Shown: positions 16,904 through 24,611, counted from the stretch's first letter. The stretch is 28,187 nucleotides of DNA from JBKHDT01 sp049974825 (GCA_049974825.1 JBNGDJ010000021.1:1-28187), one strand, 5' to 3'. Translations and numbers: made by a program. The notes: generated by a model from the letters alone, not told the origin.

Positions 16904-17361
16904 CGCTATCCGCACTAATCCGAAAACGGGAGAATGCTACAGCTACAGTTGCTACAACTGCTACACACAAGGGGGCAAAGGCCGGAAGTGTAGCAAACGT
17001 AGCAAGTGTAGCCGTAGCAAACCAGCTATTGGCCGAAGAGGAAACGGCCATCCGGGCGTGGCTGGCGCATATCGAGGAAACCGACCCGGCAACCATTGCG
17101 GACGTGCTGGCGCGGTGCCAGAACGATGCACAAGCGCGGGCCTATTGCCTGGAGCAGGCAAGGCAAATCCCACCCCCACCAGAACCCGACTACACGGCCA
17201 CTTGTGGAGCCTGTAGGCACTTCCAGCGGATCGACCACCCCAGCCTAGGGCATTGCGCCCAAGGCGAGCCTGAAGCCCCTGCCGGGCTTTGGGACACCAC
17301 CAGGCGGTGGTGCCGATCATTTGAGCAAGCACCTGATAGGCAGGAGGACAGCAGGCCATGA
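16900..17361 (+). CDS. Cys4 protein encoding the mirrored iterons
   Basis: A 153-aa protein with no function I can name. The N-terminal MTLSALIRKRENATATVATT and the following Ala/Val/Thr/Ser stretch (residues 13-40) are encoded by GCTAC/GTAGC iterons. The middle (about 45-90) is a helical segment EEETAIRAWLAHIEETDPAT. The C-terminal half has Cys102, Cys105, Cys119 and Cys138 (CGACRHF...GHC...WC), which could bind zinc. The odd N-terminus may be a by-product of a DNA site kept inside the gene. Start and stop both overlap the neighbours by 4 nt. Confidence 0.75.
   Translation: MTLSALIRKRENATATVATTATHKGAKAGSVANVASVAVANQLLAEEETAIRAWLAHIEETDPATIADVLARCQNDAQARAYCLEQARQIPPPPEPDYTATCGACRHFQRIDHPSLGHCAQGEPEAPAGLWDTTRRWCRSFEQAPDRQEDSRP
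16935..17019. repeat. Mirrored GCTAC/GTAGC iteron palindrome
   Basis: GCTAC starts at 16936, 16942, 16951 and 16960 (steps 6, 9, 9). GTAGC starts at 16990, 16999, 17008 and 17014 (steps 9, 9, 6). The two arms (16935-16966 and 16988-17019) are inverted copies, 27 of 32 positions complementary, around a 21-bp purine-rich centre. The left arm shares 21 identical bases with the array upstream of int. This looks like a protein-binding array, possibly a replication origin or packaging site, placed inside a coding region. Confidence 0.75.
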
Positions 17362-17771
17362 GCACACCAACACGAACCAAGCGAGGCACTTTTCGGAAAG
17401 GCGTTAGCGGTAATCCGGCAGGGCGTCCCAAATCCGAGAACGCGGCTTTGCGTCGAAAACTGGCAACCCACGGTGAAGCGGTTGCGGATGTGGTAGTTGA
17501 GGCGGCGCTATCCGGTGACATTCAAGCCGCCAAGATTGTTCTGGAACGGCTGTGCCCACCCCTGAAACCCAGCACGGCACCTGTCGCCATCAACCTACCC
17601 GAAAACCCCGGCATTGCCGGCACGGCAAGGGCGATCATCGAACACGCGGCACAAGGCCAGATTGCCCCAGACGTGGCGGGGCAGTTGGTTCAGTCAGTGG
17701 CGGCACTGGCCCGCGTGGTGGAGATTGACGAACTGGAACGGCGGCTTGAGGCGCTGGAGGAAAAGCAATGA
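17358..17771 (+). CDS. DUF5681 domain protein, possible small-terminase-like
   Basis: A 137-aa protein with an N-terminal GTFRKGVSGNPAGRPK, the hallmark of DUF5681, which is frequent in phage genes upstream of the large terminase. Residues about 25-75 (ALRRKLATHGEAVADVVVEA...AAKIVLERLCPP) resemble a short helical DNA-binding region. The C-terminus (VVEIDELERRLEALEEKQ) is a probable coiled coil. No large terminase follows, so if the protein works in packaging it would have to redirect a helper phage's machinery; this is inference. Start and stop overlap the neighbours by 4 nt. Confidence 0.75.
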   Translation: MSTPTRTKRGTFRKGVSGNPAGRPKSENAALRRKLATHGEAVADVVVEAALSGDIQAAKIVLERLCPPLKPSTAPVAINLPENPGIAGTARAIIEHAAQGQIAPDVAGQLVQSVAALARVVEIDELERRLEALEEKQ

Positions 17772-18007
17772 GGGCTAGCCTAGAACGACGGCTTGCTAAA
17801 CTGGAAGCCAAGAACAGTGATGACATTTCAGTGAGGCGCATATTTATCATGCCTGCTGGCGTTGATGATGACCTTATCTGTGGCTTTCAGGATGACCAGG
17901 TCATAATTAGACGCGAAGCCGGGGAAAGCCTGGAATCACTCCAAACGAGGACGGAAGAGGCTACAAGCGGTGCCGGTATTGCAATAATCCGAGCAATTGT
18001 GGAGTGA
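17768..18007 (+). CDS. Small LERRLAKLE protein, phage-like
   Basis: A 79-aa protein starting MRASLERRLAKLEAKN, a short coiled coil, followed by a beta-rich segment VRRIFIMPAG and the tail GESLESLQTRTEEA. Short proteins of this shape commonly follow DUF5681 genes in phages; their function is unknown. It overlaps the preceding gene by 4 nt and is the last gene of the element. The right-end repeats begin 11 bp after its stop. Confidence 0.7.
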   Translation: MRASLERRLAKLEAKNSDDISVRRIFIMPAGVDDDLICGFQDDQVIIRREAGESLESLQTRTEEATSGAGIAIIRAIVE

Positions 18008-18018
18008 GTAAATTTGAA

Positions 18019-18042
18019 ATGTGTGCCCTTATGTGTGCCCTT
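18019..18042 (+). repeat. Right-end ATGTGTGCCCTT repeats
   Basis: Two adjoining copies, 18019-18030 and 18031-18042, are in the same orientation and 12-bp phase as the left pair at 11129/11141. They share flanking AAATG and TTC..TGGA. They lie about 60 bp inside the proposed attR. Probable arm-type or excision-factor sites. Confidence 0.75.
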
Positions 18043-18101
18043 CTGGAGTAGCCCCGATCCGTGAAGCCAGCACCCGCAAGGCTTGCGGACATTTTTATAA
18101 T

Positions 18102-18119
18102 TTCTGCATTAAAATAGGA
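18102..18119 (+). other. Candidate right attachment site (attR)
   Basis: TTCTGCATTAAAATAGGA shares its first nine bases with the mnmE end, plus AAA after two mismatches. It sits where expected, between the last element gene and the GH3 gene. The rest has diverged, so the exact edge is uncertain. Confidence 0.6.
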
Positions 18120-18141
18120 TCGGTCAATCCCCCGAACCCTT

Positions 18142-18255
18142 CCACAAAGCCATCGTTGTTTCGTGTGCGGGTTCAAAAACGGGCCTGGGCCGTTCCAGCG
18201 CGTACCAGCTTCCATGGTTTGCGCCACGGCAGTGCCGTGGCGTCCCTGTGCCCGG
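18142..18255 (-). repeat. Degraded modular repeat (B-D like)
   Basis: CACAAAGCCATC at the left resembles module B, and CCATGGTTTGCGCCACGG resembles the CAATGGC...GCCATTG hairpin of D. A perfect hairpin GCCACGGC/GCCGTGGC lies at 18223-18241, just past the end of the minus-strand GH3 gene. It may help end that transcript, although no U-run follows on that strand. Confidence 0.5.
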
Positions 18256-19410
18256 TCAGGGCTGGCAGGCCAGGTTGAGTTGGCTCTTGAGCTGGCACAC
18301 CCGATCCGCGGCTTCGCGAAGACGATGCGCGGAGATTCTGCCATCAAGCACCATCTGTTCGATCAGGTCGACCGCCTTGCGCGCGATGTCCGGATCGTAT
18401 TCGAGGTTGTTGGCGAAAATGAGCATGTCGACACCGGCGTTCAGGGCCTTCTCGATTGCCGTTTCCAGCCCGTATTCGTCCGCAATCGCACCCATCTGCA
18501 TGTCATCAGTGACAATCAGCCCGTCAAAGCCGATTTCTTCGCGCAGCAGGCCAGTCAGAATTGGCCGGGACAGGGTAGCCGGGTATTCTGGGTCAAGATG
18601 CGCGTTATAGACGTGGGCAGTCATGACCACGGGAACCTTTCCCTCGGTCACCAGGCGACGGTAAGGCGTCAGTTCAACGGGCTGCCAGGTATCGGTGATG
18701 TCGACGAATCCCTGATGGGAGTCAGCCGTGGCGCTGCCGTGCCCCGGAAAATGCTTGAGGGCATTGGCCACGCCCTGTTCGGCATGGGCGTCGATCACCG
18801 CCGTGGCCTGGCGAATGACCACCTCGGGATCTGCCGAGTAGCTTCTTTCCCAGCGTCCGATGGCCGGGCTGTCGGGATTGATGTTCAGATCCACCACCGG
18901 TGCGAAATTCAGGTTGATGCCCAGGCCGCGCAGTGTTCTCGCGGTCTGTTCCGCCTCTGAGCGCGTGACTTCCGGCTGGTCCAGCTGGCCGAAGTAGAGC
19001 GCTGAATGCGTGGGCGGAAAACCGTAGTCCGGCTTCAGGCGGTTTACGTAACCGCCCTCCTGGTCGATGGCGACCAACAGGCTGTTGCCGGCACGCCACT
19101 GCAGTTCGGTGACCAGTTGCCGCAGCTGGATGGGATTCGAGATGTTCCGGTCGCTTTTGAGAGCCACGTCCCGATCGAACAGGATGACACCGCCGATTCC
19201 CAACTGCTCAATATCCTGGACGATCCGGTTGGCTTCCTGCACCGTTTTGCCACGAAATCCCACGATCAGCAGTTGAGCCGCATCCTGACGGATCTCAGCC
19301 GGATCAGGCGAGTTGCTGGATAGATCGCAGCCGCTCAGGCCGAACAGGATGGCAAGCGTCAGTCCGAAGACTAGGACGGATGGGGCAAGTCGTTTGGATC
19401 TTTTGTGCAT
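18256..19410 (-). CDS. GH3 beta-N-acetylhexosaminidase-like lipoprotein
   Basis: Glycoside hydrolase family 3 enzyme of 384 aa. It contains the NagZ-type motif KHFPGHGSATADSH, whose Asp-His pair acts as general acid/base, and the nucleophile region IVTDDMQMGAI. Such enzymes release GlcNAc from muropeptides or chitooligosaccharides. Unlike classical cytoplasmic NagZ, it has a lipoprotein signal (KRSKRLAPSVLVFGLTLAIL then LSGC lipobox, Cys near residue 28). It is therefore probably lipid-anchored in the envelope. ATG 19410 has AGGAG about 10 nt upstream; ATG 19419 would sit too close to it. It is the first chromosomal gene past the element. Confidence 0.88.
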   Translation of the reverse strand: MHKRSKRLAPSVLVFGLTLAILFGLSGCDLSSNSPDPAEIRQDAAQLLIVGFRGKTVQEANRIVQDIEQLGIGGVILFDRDVALKSDRNISNPIQLRQLVTELQWRAGNSLLVAIDQEGGYVNRLKPDYGFPPTHSALYFGQLDQPEVTRSEAEQTARTLRGLGINLNFAPVVDLNINPDSPAIGRWERSYSADPEVVIRQATAVIDAHAEQGVANALKHFPGHGSATADSHQGFVDITDTWQPVELTPYRRLVTEGKVPVVMTAHVYNAHLDPEYPATLSRPILTGLLREEIGFDGLIVTDDMQMGAIADEYGLETAIEKALNAGVDMLIFANNLEYDPDIARKAVDLIEQMVLDGRISAHRLREAADRVCQLKSQLNLACQP

Positions 19411-19613
19411 GGGCGGCATTCTCCTCTCATCGCGGCCAGGTTCCTCAACGCGCAATCATATACCCCAAATACGATTTCAACGGCGATTGTCGTGGGTTGG
19501 CGATGCACGGATATTGGTTTTGTCATGAGTCTTGAAGTAGCCTTGCATGAATTTGCCGCAGCGCCCGTGAAGATCGGGCAGATGGTTATGAGGCCCGTTT
19601 TCGGAGACCCCTC

Positions 19614-21149
19614 TTGGATCAGCTAAACGCCTTCTGGGACACCCTCAAGCATTCCTTCCGGAACCTGATGCCGATTGTTCTGGTGGTTGGCTTGTTCCAG
19701 GTGCTGATTCTGCAATCGGTACCCGAGGACCTGTGGTCGATCAGCTTTGGCCTGCTGGTGGTTGTATTCGGCGTGGCGCTTTTTCTCCAGGGTCTGGAGA
19801 TGGGCATTTTCCCGATCGGCAAAAGCCTTTCGAACGCCTTTGCCCGGCGCGGATCGCTGCCCCTGCTTCTCGCCTTCGGCTTTTCTCTTGGCTTTGCCGC
19901 CGTGATTGCGGAGCCGGCGCTGATTGCCGTGGCAGGCCAGGCGGAGATGATCTCCGGGGGGCGGATCAATGCCCTGCTTCTGCGGTTCATCGTGGCCTTC
20001 TCGGTGGGGATCGTGGTTGCTCTTGGGATCATGCGGATCCTGTTCGGGCATCCGCTGCACTGGTACATGATCTTCGGCTACATCGTGGTAGTGATCGTGA
20101 CCTTCTTTGCGCCCGAGGAAATCGTGGGGCTGGCCTACGACTCCGGGGGCGTGACCACCAATATCGTCACCGTGCCGCTGGTGGCGGCACTGGGGATGGG
20201 TCTGGCCGCCTCGATCAAGGGGCGCAACGTGCTCACCGACGGGTTTGGGCTGGTTGGCCTCGCGGTGATGGTGCCGATGATCACGGTGCAGCTGTACGGC
20301 ATTGTTGTCTACAGTTTCGGGGGCGCGAGTGATCCGTCACTGGCGGCCGAGGCGGCCCAGGCCATGGTGGCGGCAGCTTCCGAGGAGGAGTCGGTCAAGC
20401 AGAACTTTTTGCTGGGCATGCTGACGGATCTGGCGGTGATGTTCCGGGACGTACTGCCGATCATCGCGACCGTGCTCTTTTTCCAGTACGTCATTATCCG
20501 CAAGCCCATCGCCCACCTGCCGAAGGTCATTTTCGGCTTTTTGCTGGTGATCTTCGGGCTCTACGCCTTCGTTGTCGGTCTGAAGCTTGGCTTGTTTCCC
20601 ATTGGCCGAAGCATGGCCGAGCAGCTGATCGCGCTGGAGCAGGTCGGTTTCATTTACCTGTTTGCCTTTGCCATCGGCTTTGCCACCACCATGGCCGAAC
20701 CGGCGCTGATCGCCATTGGCAACAAGGCGGAAGAAGCAGCGAAGGGGCGGCTCAAGGGCAATGTCATCCGCCTGCTGGTCGCGCTGGGGGTGGCTATCGG
20801 TATTCTGATTGGCGTACACCGGATTATTGCCGGCGACCCCATCCATTACTACATCATGGCCGGCTACACGCTGGTGATCGCGTTGACCTTTTTCGCGCCC
20901 AAGTACATCGTGGCCCTGGCCTATGATCTTGGGGGCGTGACCACCTCCGAGGTGACCGTGCCTCTGGTTACCGCGCTGGGCATTGGCCTGGCCACGCATC
21001 TTGAGGGTCGCAGCGTGCTGATTGACGGATTCGGCCTCATCGCCTTCGCGTCGATCTTCCCGATCGTGACGGTGATAACCTACGCCATCATCGTCGAGTT
21101 CATCGCCAGGCGACAGGTCAGGCTGTCGCATTCCGAAAACGAATCATGA
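19614..21149 (+). CDS. Duplicated DUF1538 integral membrane protein
   Basis: A 511-aa inner-membrane protein with many hydrophobic helices and two homologous halves (about 1-230 and 275-500). Both halves contain FPIGxSxxx, an AEPALIA motif and GGVTTxxVTVPLVxALG. This is the DUF1538 architecture. The inverted, polar motifs within helices suggest a transporter, but the substrate is unknown. The start is TTG at 19614, with GGAG 7 nt upstream; a short ORF at 19525-19626 overlaps it. It heads an operon with PII-like and CBS proteins, which suggests activity controlled by nucleotide or metabolite binding. Confidence 0.88.
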   Translation: MDQLNAFWDTLKHSFRNLMPIVLVVGLFQVLILQSVPEDLWSISFGLLVVVFGVALFLQGLEMGIFPIGKSLSNAFARRGSLPLLLAFGFSLGFAAVIAEPALIAVAGQAEMISGGRINALLLRFIVAFSVGIVVALGIMRILFGHPLHWYMIFGYIVVVIVTFFAPEEIVGLAYDSGGVTTNIVTVPLVAALGMGLAASIKGRNVLTDGFGLVGLAVMVPMITVQLYGIVVYSFGGASDPSLAAEAAQAMVAAASEEESVKQNFLLGMLTDLAVMFRDVLPIIATVLFFQYVIIRKPIAHLPKVIFGFLLVIFGLYAFVVGLKLGLFPIGRSMAEQLIALEQVGFIYLFAFAIGFATTMAEPALIAIGNKAEEAAKGRLKGNVIRLLVALGVAIGILIGVHRIIAGDPIHYYIMAGYTLVIALTFFAPKYIVALAYDLGGVTTSEVTVPLVTALGIGLATHLEGRSVLIDGFGLIAFASIFPIVTVITYAIIVEFIARRQVRLSHSENES

Positions 21150-21168
21150 CTGACGGGGGAATAAAGCC

Positions 21169-21516
21169 ATGAAGTTCTCTGTTCTGGTCGCCGTACTGGC
21201 GGAAGAGCTCGAAGATCAGGCCATCGACGCGGCCCGGAAAGCCGGTGCCGCGGGTGTCACCATTCTTGATGCCCGGGGGATCGGTGCCGAGGAGAAAAAG
21301 ACCTTCTTCGGTCTCACCTACGAGGGCAGCCAGTCGGTCTTGCTCATGGTGCTGGAAAAGAAACTTTCGGTGACGGTCATGAAGGCCATCACCAAGGATC
21401 TCGATCTGGCCAATCACTCCAAGGGGGTGGTCTTCACCCTGCCGCTGGAGCACATTGCCGGTATCGACCGGGGACAAATCGACCGCTTCCAGGAGAATCT
21501 CAAAGATGACATCTGA
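21169..21516 (+). CDS. PII-like (GlnB/CutA fold) regulatory protein
   Basis: A 115-aa protein starting MKFSVLVAVLAEELEDQAID. It has the PII-type beginning (KAGAAGVTILDARGIG) and a late strand-plus-loop GVVFTLPLEHIAGI. The usual uridylylated T-loop tyrosine motif is not obvious, so it is probably a variant rather than GlnB or GlnK. PII proteins form trimers that bind nucleotides and plug or regulate membrane transporters. Its place 19 nt after the DUF1538 gene makes that protein the likely partner (inference). GGGGGA precedes ATG 21169. It overlaps the CBS gene by 11 bp. Confidence 0.82.
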   Translation: MKFSVLVAVLAEELEDQAIDAARKAGAAGVTILDARGIGAEEKKTFFGLTYEGSQSVLLMVLEKKLSVTVMKAITKDLDLANHSKGVVFTLPLEHIAGIDRGQIDRFQENLKDDI

Positions 21517-21919
21517 AAACCGGCCCAGGCTCGTCAGCGACATCATGGTGCGGGATGTGGTGACCATCCCCGCGATGGCCACGCTCCGCGAGGCCATGCG
21601 TGAAATGGGACGGCGGGGCGTGAAATCGCTGGTCGTTGAAAAGGCGCACGACCACGATGCGTACGGCATTCTCACCTACACGAACGTCCTGCAGACCATC
21701 GTAGCCGAGGAAGGGGACATCGACCTGGTCAACGTCTACGACATCTGCTCGAAACCCGCCATTTCGGTATCGGCCGAGCTGGAGGTCAAGTACGTGGCAC
21801 GGTTGATGGTCGGCCAGTCGATCCGTCGGGTTCTCGTACTTCGCGACAACGAGTTGCAGGGCATCATCTCGATGAACGACATCGTCGGCGAGATTATTAC
21901 CCTGGCCGGTCAGGACTGA
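21506..21919 (+). CDS. CBS-domain pair protein
   Basis: A 137-aa protein of two CBS domains, roughly residues 8-65 (VSDIMVRDVVTIPAMATLRE) and 75-135 (SVSAELEVKYVARLMVGQSI...GIISMNDIVGEII). CBS pairs bind adenosine nucleotides and sense energy state. ATG 21506 overlaps the end of the PII-like gene, with AGGAG 10 nt upstream inside that gene. It completes the DUF1538-PII-CBS operon. It could pass an adenylate signal to the membrane protein or the PII-like protein; this is inference. Confidence 0.88.
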   Translation: MTSENRPRLVSDIMVRDVVTIPAMATLREAMREMGRRGVKSLVVEKAHDHDAYGILTYTNVLQTIVAEEGDIDLVNVYDICSKPAISVSAELEVKYVARLMVGQSIRRVLVLRDNELQGIISMNDIVGEIITLAGQD

Positions 21920-21954
21920 CCGGAAGACGGCGAAAGCTGCGCTGTCGCTGGTAT

Positions 21955-23145
21955 TCAGAGGCTGCCGCGCTCCAGTGATTCGAACAGTTTTTCCAGCCGG
22001 TCGGCCGCTTCGTCGAGTTGGTCAACCGGACGGGTGCAGGCAAATCTCAGATGCCGGCCCGCTTGATGTCGGCCGAAGTCCGTACCCGGGGTAATGGCCA
22101 GGCCACCATGTTCAAGTGCCATCATGGAGAAGGTCTCCGCGTCGATTGGCAGCTGCGGCGCGAGGCGCGCGTACAGGTAGAACCCGCCACTGGGCAACTT
22201 GCCGGCATCCAGCGGTAATCCTGTCAGCCGCTCGTGCATGCGGACAATGCGTTCTTCGAAGGCCTGCCGGCGGGCCTCAAGAATGCTTGCCGTCTGCGGT
22301 GAAAACGCGGCCAGTGCTGCATGCTGGGCGGGGGTGGACGCGGCAATAAACAAGTTTTGGACCAGCCGTTCGGCGGCCTCAACAAGTGAATCGGGCACCA
22401 CCAGCCAGCCCAGACGCCAGCCGGTCATGCCGAAGAATTTCGAGAAGCTGTTGATGACCAGCGCCTCGTTGGTCATGTTGAGGGCGCTCGGGAGCGGTTC
22501 GGCTTCATATTCCAGCCCCTGATAGATTTCATCGACCAACAACCAAAGTTCCCGGGTCGTGCAGGCTGCCTGCAGATTCGTGATTTGCTGTCGGTCAAGA
22601 ACGCTTCCGGTGGGATTGGCAGGTGAGGCGACCAGCACCGCCCGCAGGTCTGGTGCCTGACATACGATGATCTGTTCCGCTGTGAGCTGATAATCGGTTT
22701 GCGGGCCAACCGGTACCGGAACTGGGCGCACGCCCAGGGTTTCTGCGAAATGGCGATTGCAGGGGTAACCCGGATCCGTGAGCAACACGGCGTCATCGGG
22801 ATCCGTAGCCAGGGCCAGGGCCAGCAGCAGGGCGCCGGAAGCGCCGGGCGTCACGAAAACACGCTGCGGGTCGACATGGACTCGGTGTCGCCGGGCATAA
22901 TATTCGGCGATGGCCTCGCGCAGAGCCGGCAACCCGCCTGCGGGCGTGTAGTGATCGTGTCCGGCATGCAGGGCGGCCAGCCCCGCGGCACGAACCGGTT
23001 CAGGCATGGGAAAGTCCGGCTCGCCGATTTCCAAGTGGATAATTTTCCGGCCCGCGTCTTCTAGCCGCCGCGCCTGCTCGAGCAGCGACATGACCCGGAA
23101 CGGTTCAATGCGTCGGGCTCGCCGGGATGGCGGGATCCGGCTCAT
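21955..23145 (-). CDS. Class I/II PLP-dependent aminotransferase
   Basis: A 396-aa fold-type I aminotransferase. It has the N-terminal IHLEIGEPDFPMPEPV, PGASGALLLAL for cofactor phosphate binding, SPANPTGSVL, LLVDEIYQGLEYE (PLP-ring Asp) and the catalytic lysine in NSFSKFFGMTGWRLGW. The C-terminal Arg for the substrate carboxylate is in HLRFACTRP. The substrate cannot be named; it is AspC/AlaT-like. Its ATG at 23145 overlaps the der stop as ATGA, so it is probably translated with der. It converges on the CBS gene, 35 bp away. Confidence 0.9.
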   Translation of the reverse strand: MSRIPPSRRARRIEPFRVMSLLEQARRLEDAGRKIIHLEIGEPDFPMPEPVRAAGLAALHAGHDHYTPAGGLPALREAIAEYYARRHRVHVDPQRVFVTPGASGALLLALALATDPDDAVLLTDPGYPCNRHFAETLGVRPVPVPVGPQTDYQLTAEQIIVCQAPDLRAVLVASPANPTGSVLDRQQITNLQAACTTRELWLLVDEIYQGLEYEAEPLPSALNMTNEALVINSFSKFFGMTGWRLGWLVVPDSLVEAAERLVQNLFIAASTPAQHAALAAFSPQTASILEARRQAFEERIVRMHERLTGLPLDAGKLPSGGFYLYARLAPQLPIDAETFSMMALEHGGLAITPGTDFGRHQAGRHLRFACTRPVDQLDEAADRLEKLFESLERGSL

Positions 23146-24611
23146 CGTTTCTTTTTGTCCGGCGTGCCTGGCTTGTTCTGCCTGGCCGCTGACCGCGCCT
23201 TGCGCCGGCTGCGTTCACGTTCCTGTTCCTTTTTTCGATCCTTGAAGCGCTGCAATGGCGTACGTTTGTCCCGCTTGCCCTCGTAGGGATTTTCGTCGGT
23301 GCGGAATTCAAGGCGAATCGGGGTGCCGTGCAGGGAAAAGGCTTCGCGGAAGTGGTTTTCCAGGTAACGCTTGTAGGACCCGGGCAGACGGTCGGTCTGT
23401 TTGCCGTGAATGACGATGATCAGCGGATTGCAGCCGCCCTGATGAGCGTAGCGCAGCTTGATTCGTCGGCCGTGAATCATCGGGGGTGGGTGACGGAAGA
23501 CGGCGGCTTCGAGCTCCCGGGTCAGCACGGCCGTGCTGATGTCAGACATGGCTGCGCGGTAGGCTTTCTGCGCCGCCTCCATCAACAGGCCGACGCCGCT
23601 GCCGTGGAGCGCCGAGATGAAATGAATGTCGGCAAAGCGGACAAACTCCAGCTTCCAGTCCATTTGCTGCCGGACCTGTTCACGTTCATCCGGGGCCATG
23701 CCGTCCCACTTGTTGATGGCGATCAGCAGAGCCCGCCCACGTTCGATAACGAAGCCGAGCAGGTGCTGGTCCTGCTCGGTGATTCCCTCATGAGCGTCGA
23801 GGACGAGAATAACCACGTGGGCGGCATCCACCGCCTGCAAAGTCTTGACCACGCTGAATTTTTCTATTGACTCAGATACCCGGGCACGTCTGCGGACCCC
23901 GGCGGTATCAATGAGCATGTAGCGTCGGTCGTCCCGTTCGAAGGGAATGAAAATGCTGTCGCGCGTGGTGCCCGGCTGATCGAATGCGAGCACCCGCTCC
24001 TCGCCGAGCAGGCGGTTGATCAGGGTGCTCTTGCCCACGTTCGGCCGGCCAACGACCGCAATGCGCAGTCGGTCCCGATCTTCGGATGCGGGTTCTTCCG
24101 AAGACAGATCGGTCGGCCTTTCGGCGAGTCGGCTGGCTGCCGTCTGCATCAGGCCGGCAATGCCCCGCCCATGGACGGCGGCGATAAAGGCCGGATCACC
24201 CAGACCCAGTGGGGTGAACTCCCCGATCACCTGGGATTCGTCCACGCCGTCCGTCTTGTTCACGACCAATAGCACAGGCTTGCCCTGACGGCGCAGCTGG
24301 CTGGCTACCAGCTCGTCCGCGGTGGTCAGCCCGGCGCGGGCATCGACCAAAAAGAGCACCAGGTCAGCTTCCTCTACGGCTAGCCACGCCTGGCGTTGCA
24401 TCAGCACGTCGATGCCAACTTCCTCGCCCGACAGCCCGCCGGTGTCGATGACGATGTAATCCTGCTGTTCGAAACGGGCCGTGCCGTACTTCCGGTCCCG
24501 GGTCAGACCGGCGAAGTCCGCAACCAGGGCATCTCGGGAACGGGTCAGTTGGTTGAACAGCGTGGACTTGCCCACGTTGGGCCGGCCTACCAGGGCAATG
24601 ACAGGTTTCAT
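23142..24611 (-). CDS. der: Ribosome-assembly GTPase Der (EngA)
   Basis: Double-domain GTPase needed for 50S assembly, 489 aa. GD1 begins KPVIALVGRPNVGKSTLFNQ and has NKTDG. GD2 has VVGRPNVGKSTLINRLLG, DTAGVRRRARV and NKWDG. A KH-like domain (about 360-450) and a very basic tail (RKKEQERERSRRKARSAARQ) follow. I chose ATG 24611; the frame to 24713 adds residues unlike the family. The Shine-Dalgarno is weak. E. coli has bamB upstream of der; here the gap (24612-24836) faces a divergent DUF481 gene instead. Confidence 0.97.
   Translation of the reverse strand: MKPVIALVGRPNVGKSTLFNQLTRSRDALVADFAGLTRDRKYGTARFEQQDYIVIDTGGLSGEEVGIDVLMQRQAWLAVEEADLVLFLVDARAGLTTADELVASQLRRQGKPVLLVVNKTDGVDESQVIGEFTPLGLGDPAFIAAVHGRGIAGLMQTAASRLAERPTDLSSEEPASEDRDRLRIAVVGRPNVGKSTLINRLLGEERVLAFDQPGTTRDSIFIPFERDDRRYMLIDTAGVRRRARVSESIEKFSVVKTLQAVDAAHVVILVLDAHEGITEQDQHLLGFVIERGRALLIAINKWDGMAPDEREQVRQQMDWKLEFVRFADIHFISALHGSGVGLLMEAAQKAYRAAMSDISTAVLTRELEAAVFRHPPPMIHGRRIKLRYAHQGGCNPLIIVIHGKQTDRLPGSYKRYLENHFREAFSLHGTPIRLEFRTDENPYEGKRDKRTPLQRFKDRKKEQERERSRRKARSAARQNKPGTPDKKKR

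Larger units (their letters stand above)
11002..18119 (+). mobile_element. Integrated satellite-like genomic element at mnmE 3' end
   Basis: An accessory block of about 7.1 kb interrupts conserved genes. It runs from the mnmE 3' end to a partial copy of that end at 18102-18119. It encodes a P4-type tyrosine integrase, an AlpA-like regulator, a primase-like Toprim/DUF3987 protein and small phage-like proteins. No capsid, portal, tail or large-terminase gene is visible. ATGTGTGCCCTT repeats occur near both ends. The gene set is known from phage satellites and cryptic islands such as CP4-57, in which alpA and the DUF3987 gene yfjI were described. Autonomous mobility is not shown. Confidence 0.85.

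Noticed and set aside
16935..17019. CRISPR-like array
   Set aside because: Units are 5-bp motifs at 6-9 bp steps in mirrored orientation, with no spacers or cas genes.
19525..19626. 33-codon ORF ahead of and overlapping the DUF1538 start
   Set aside because: No clear Shine-Dalgarno or family resemblance; could be a leader peptide, but nothing supports it.
23812..23822. Second parS-like CACGTG inside der
   Set aside because: Only the central hexamer matches; the flanks are not palindromic.
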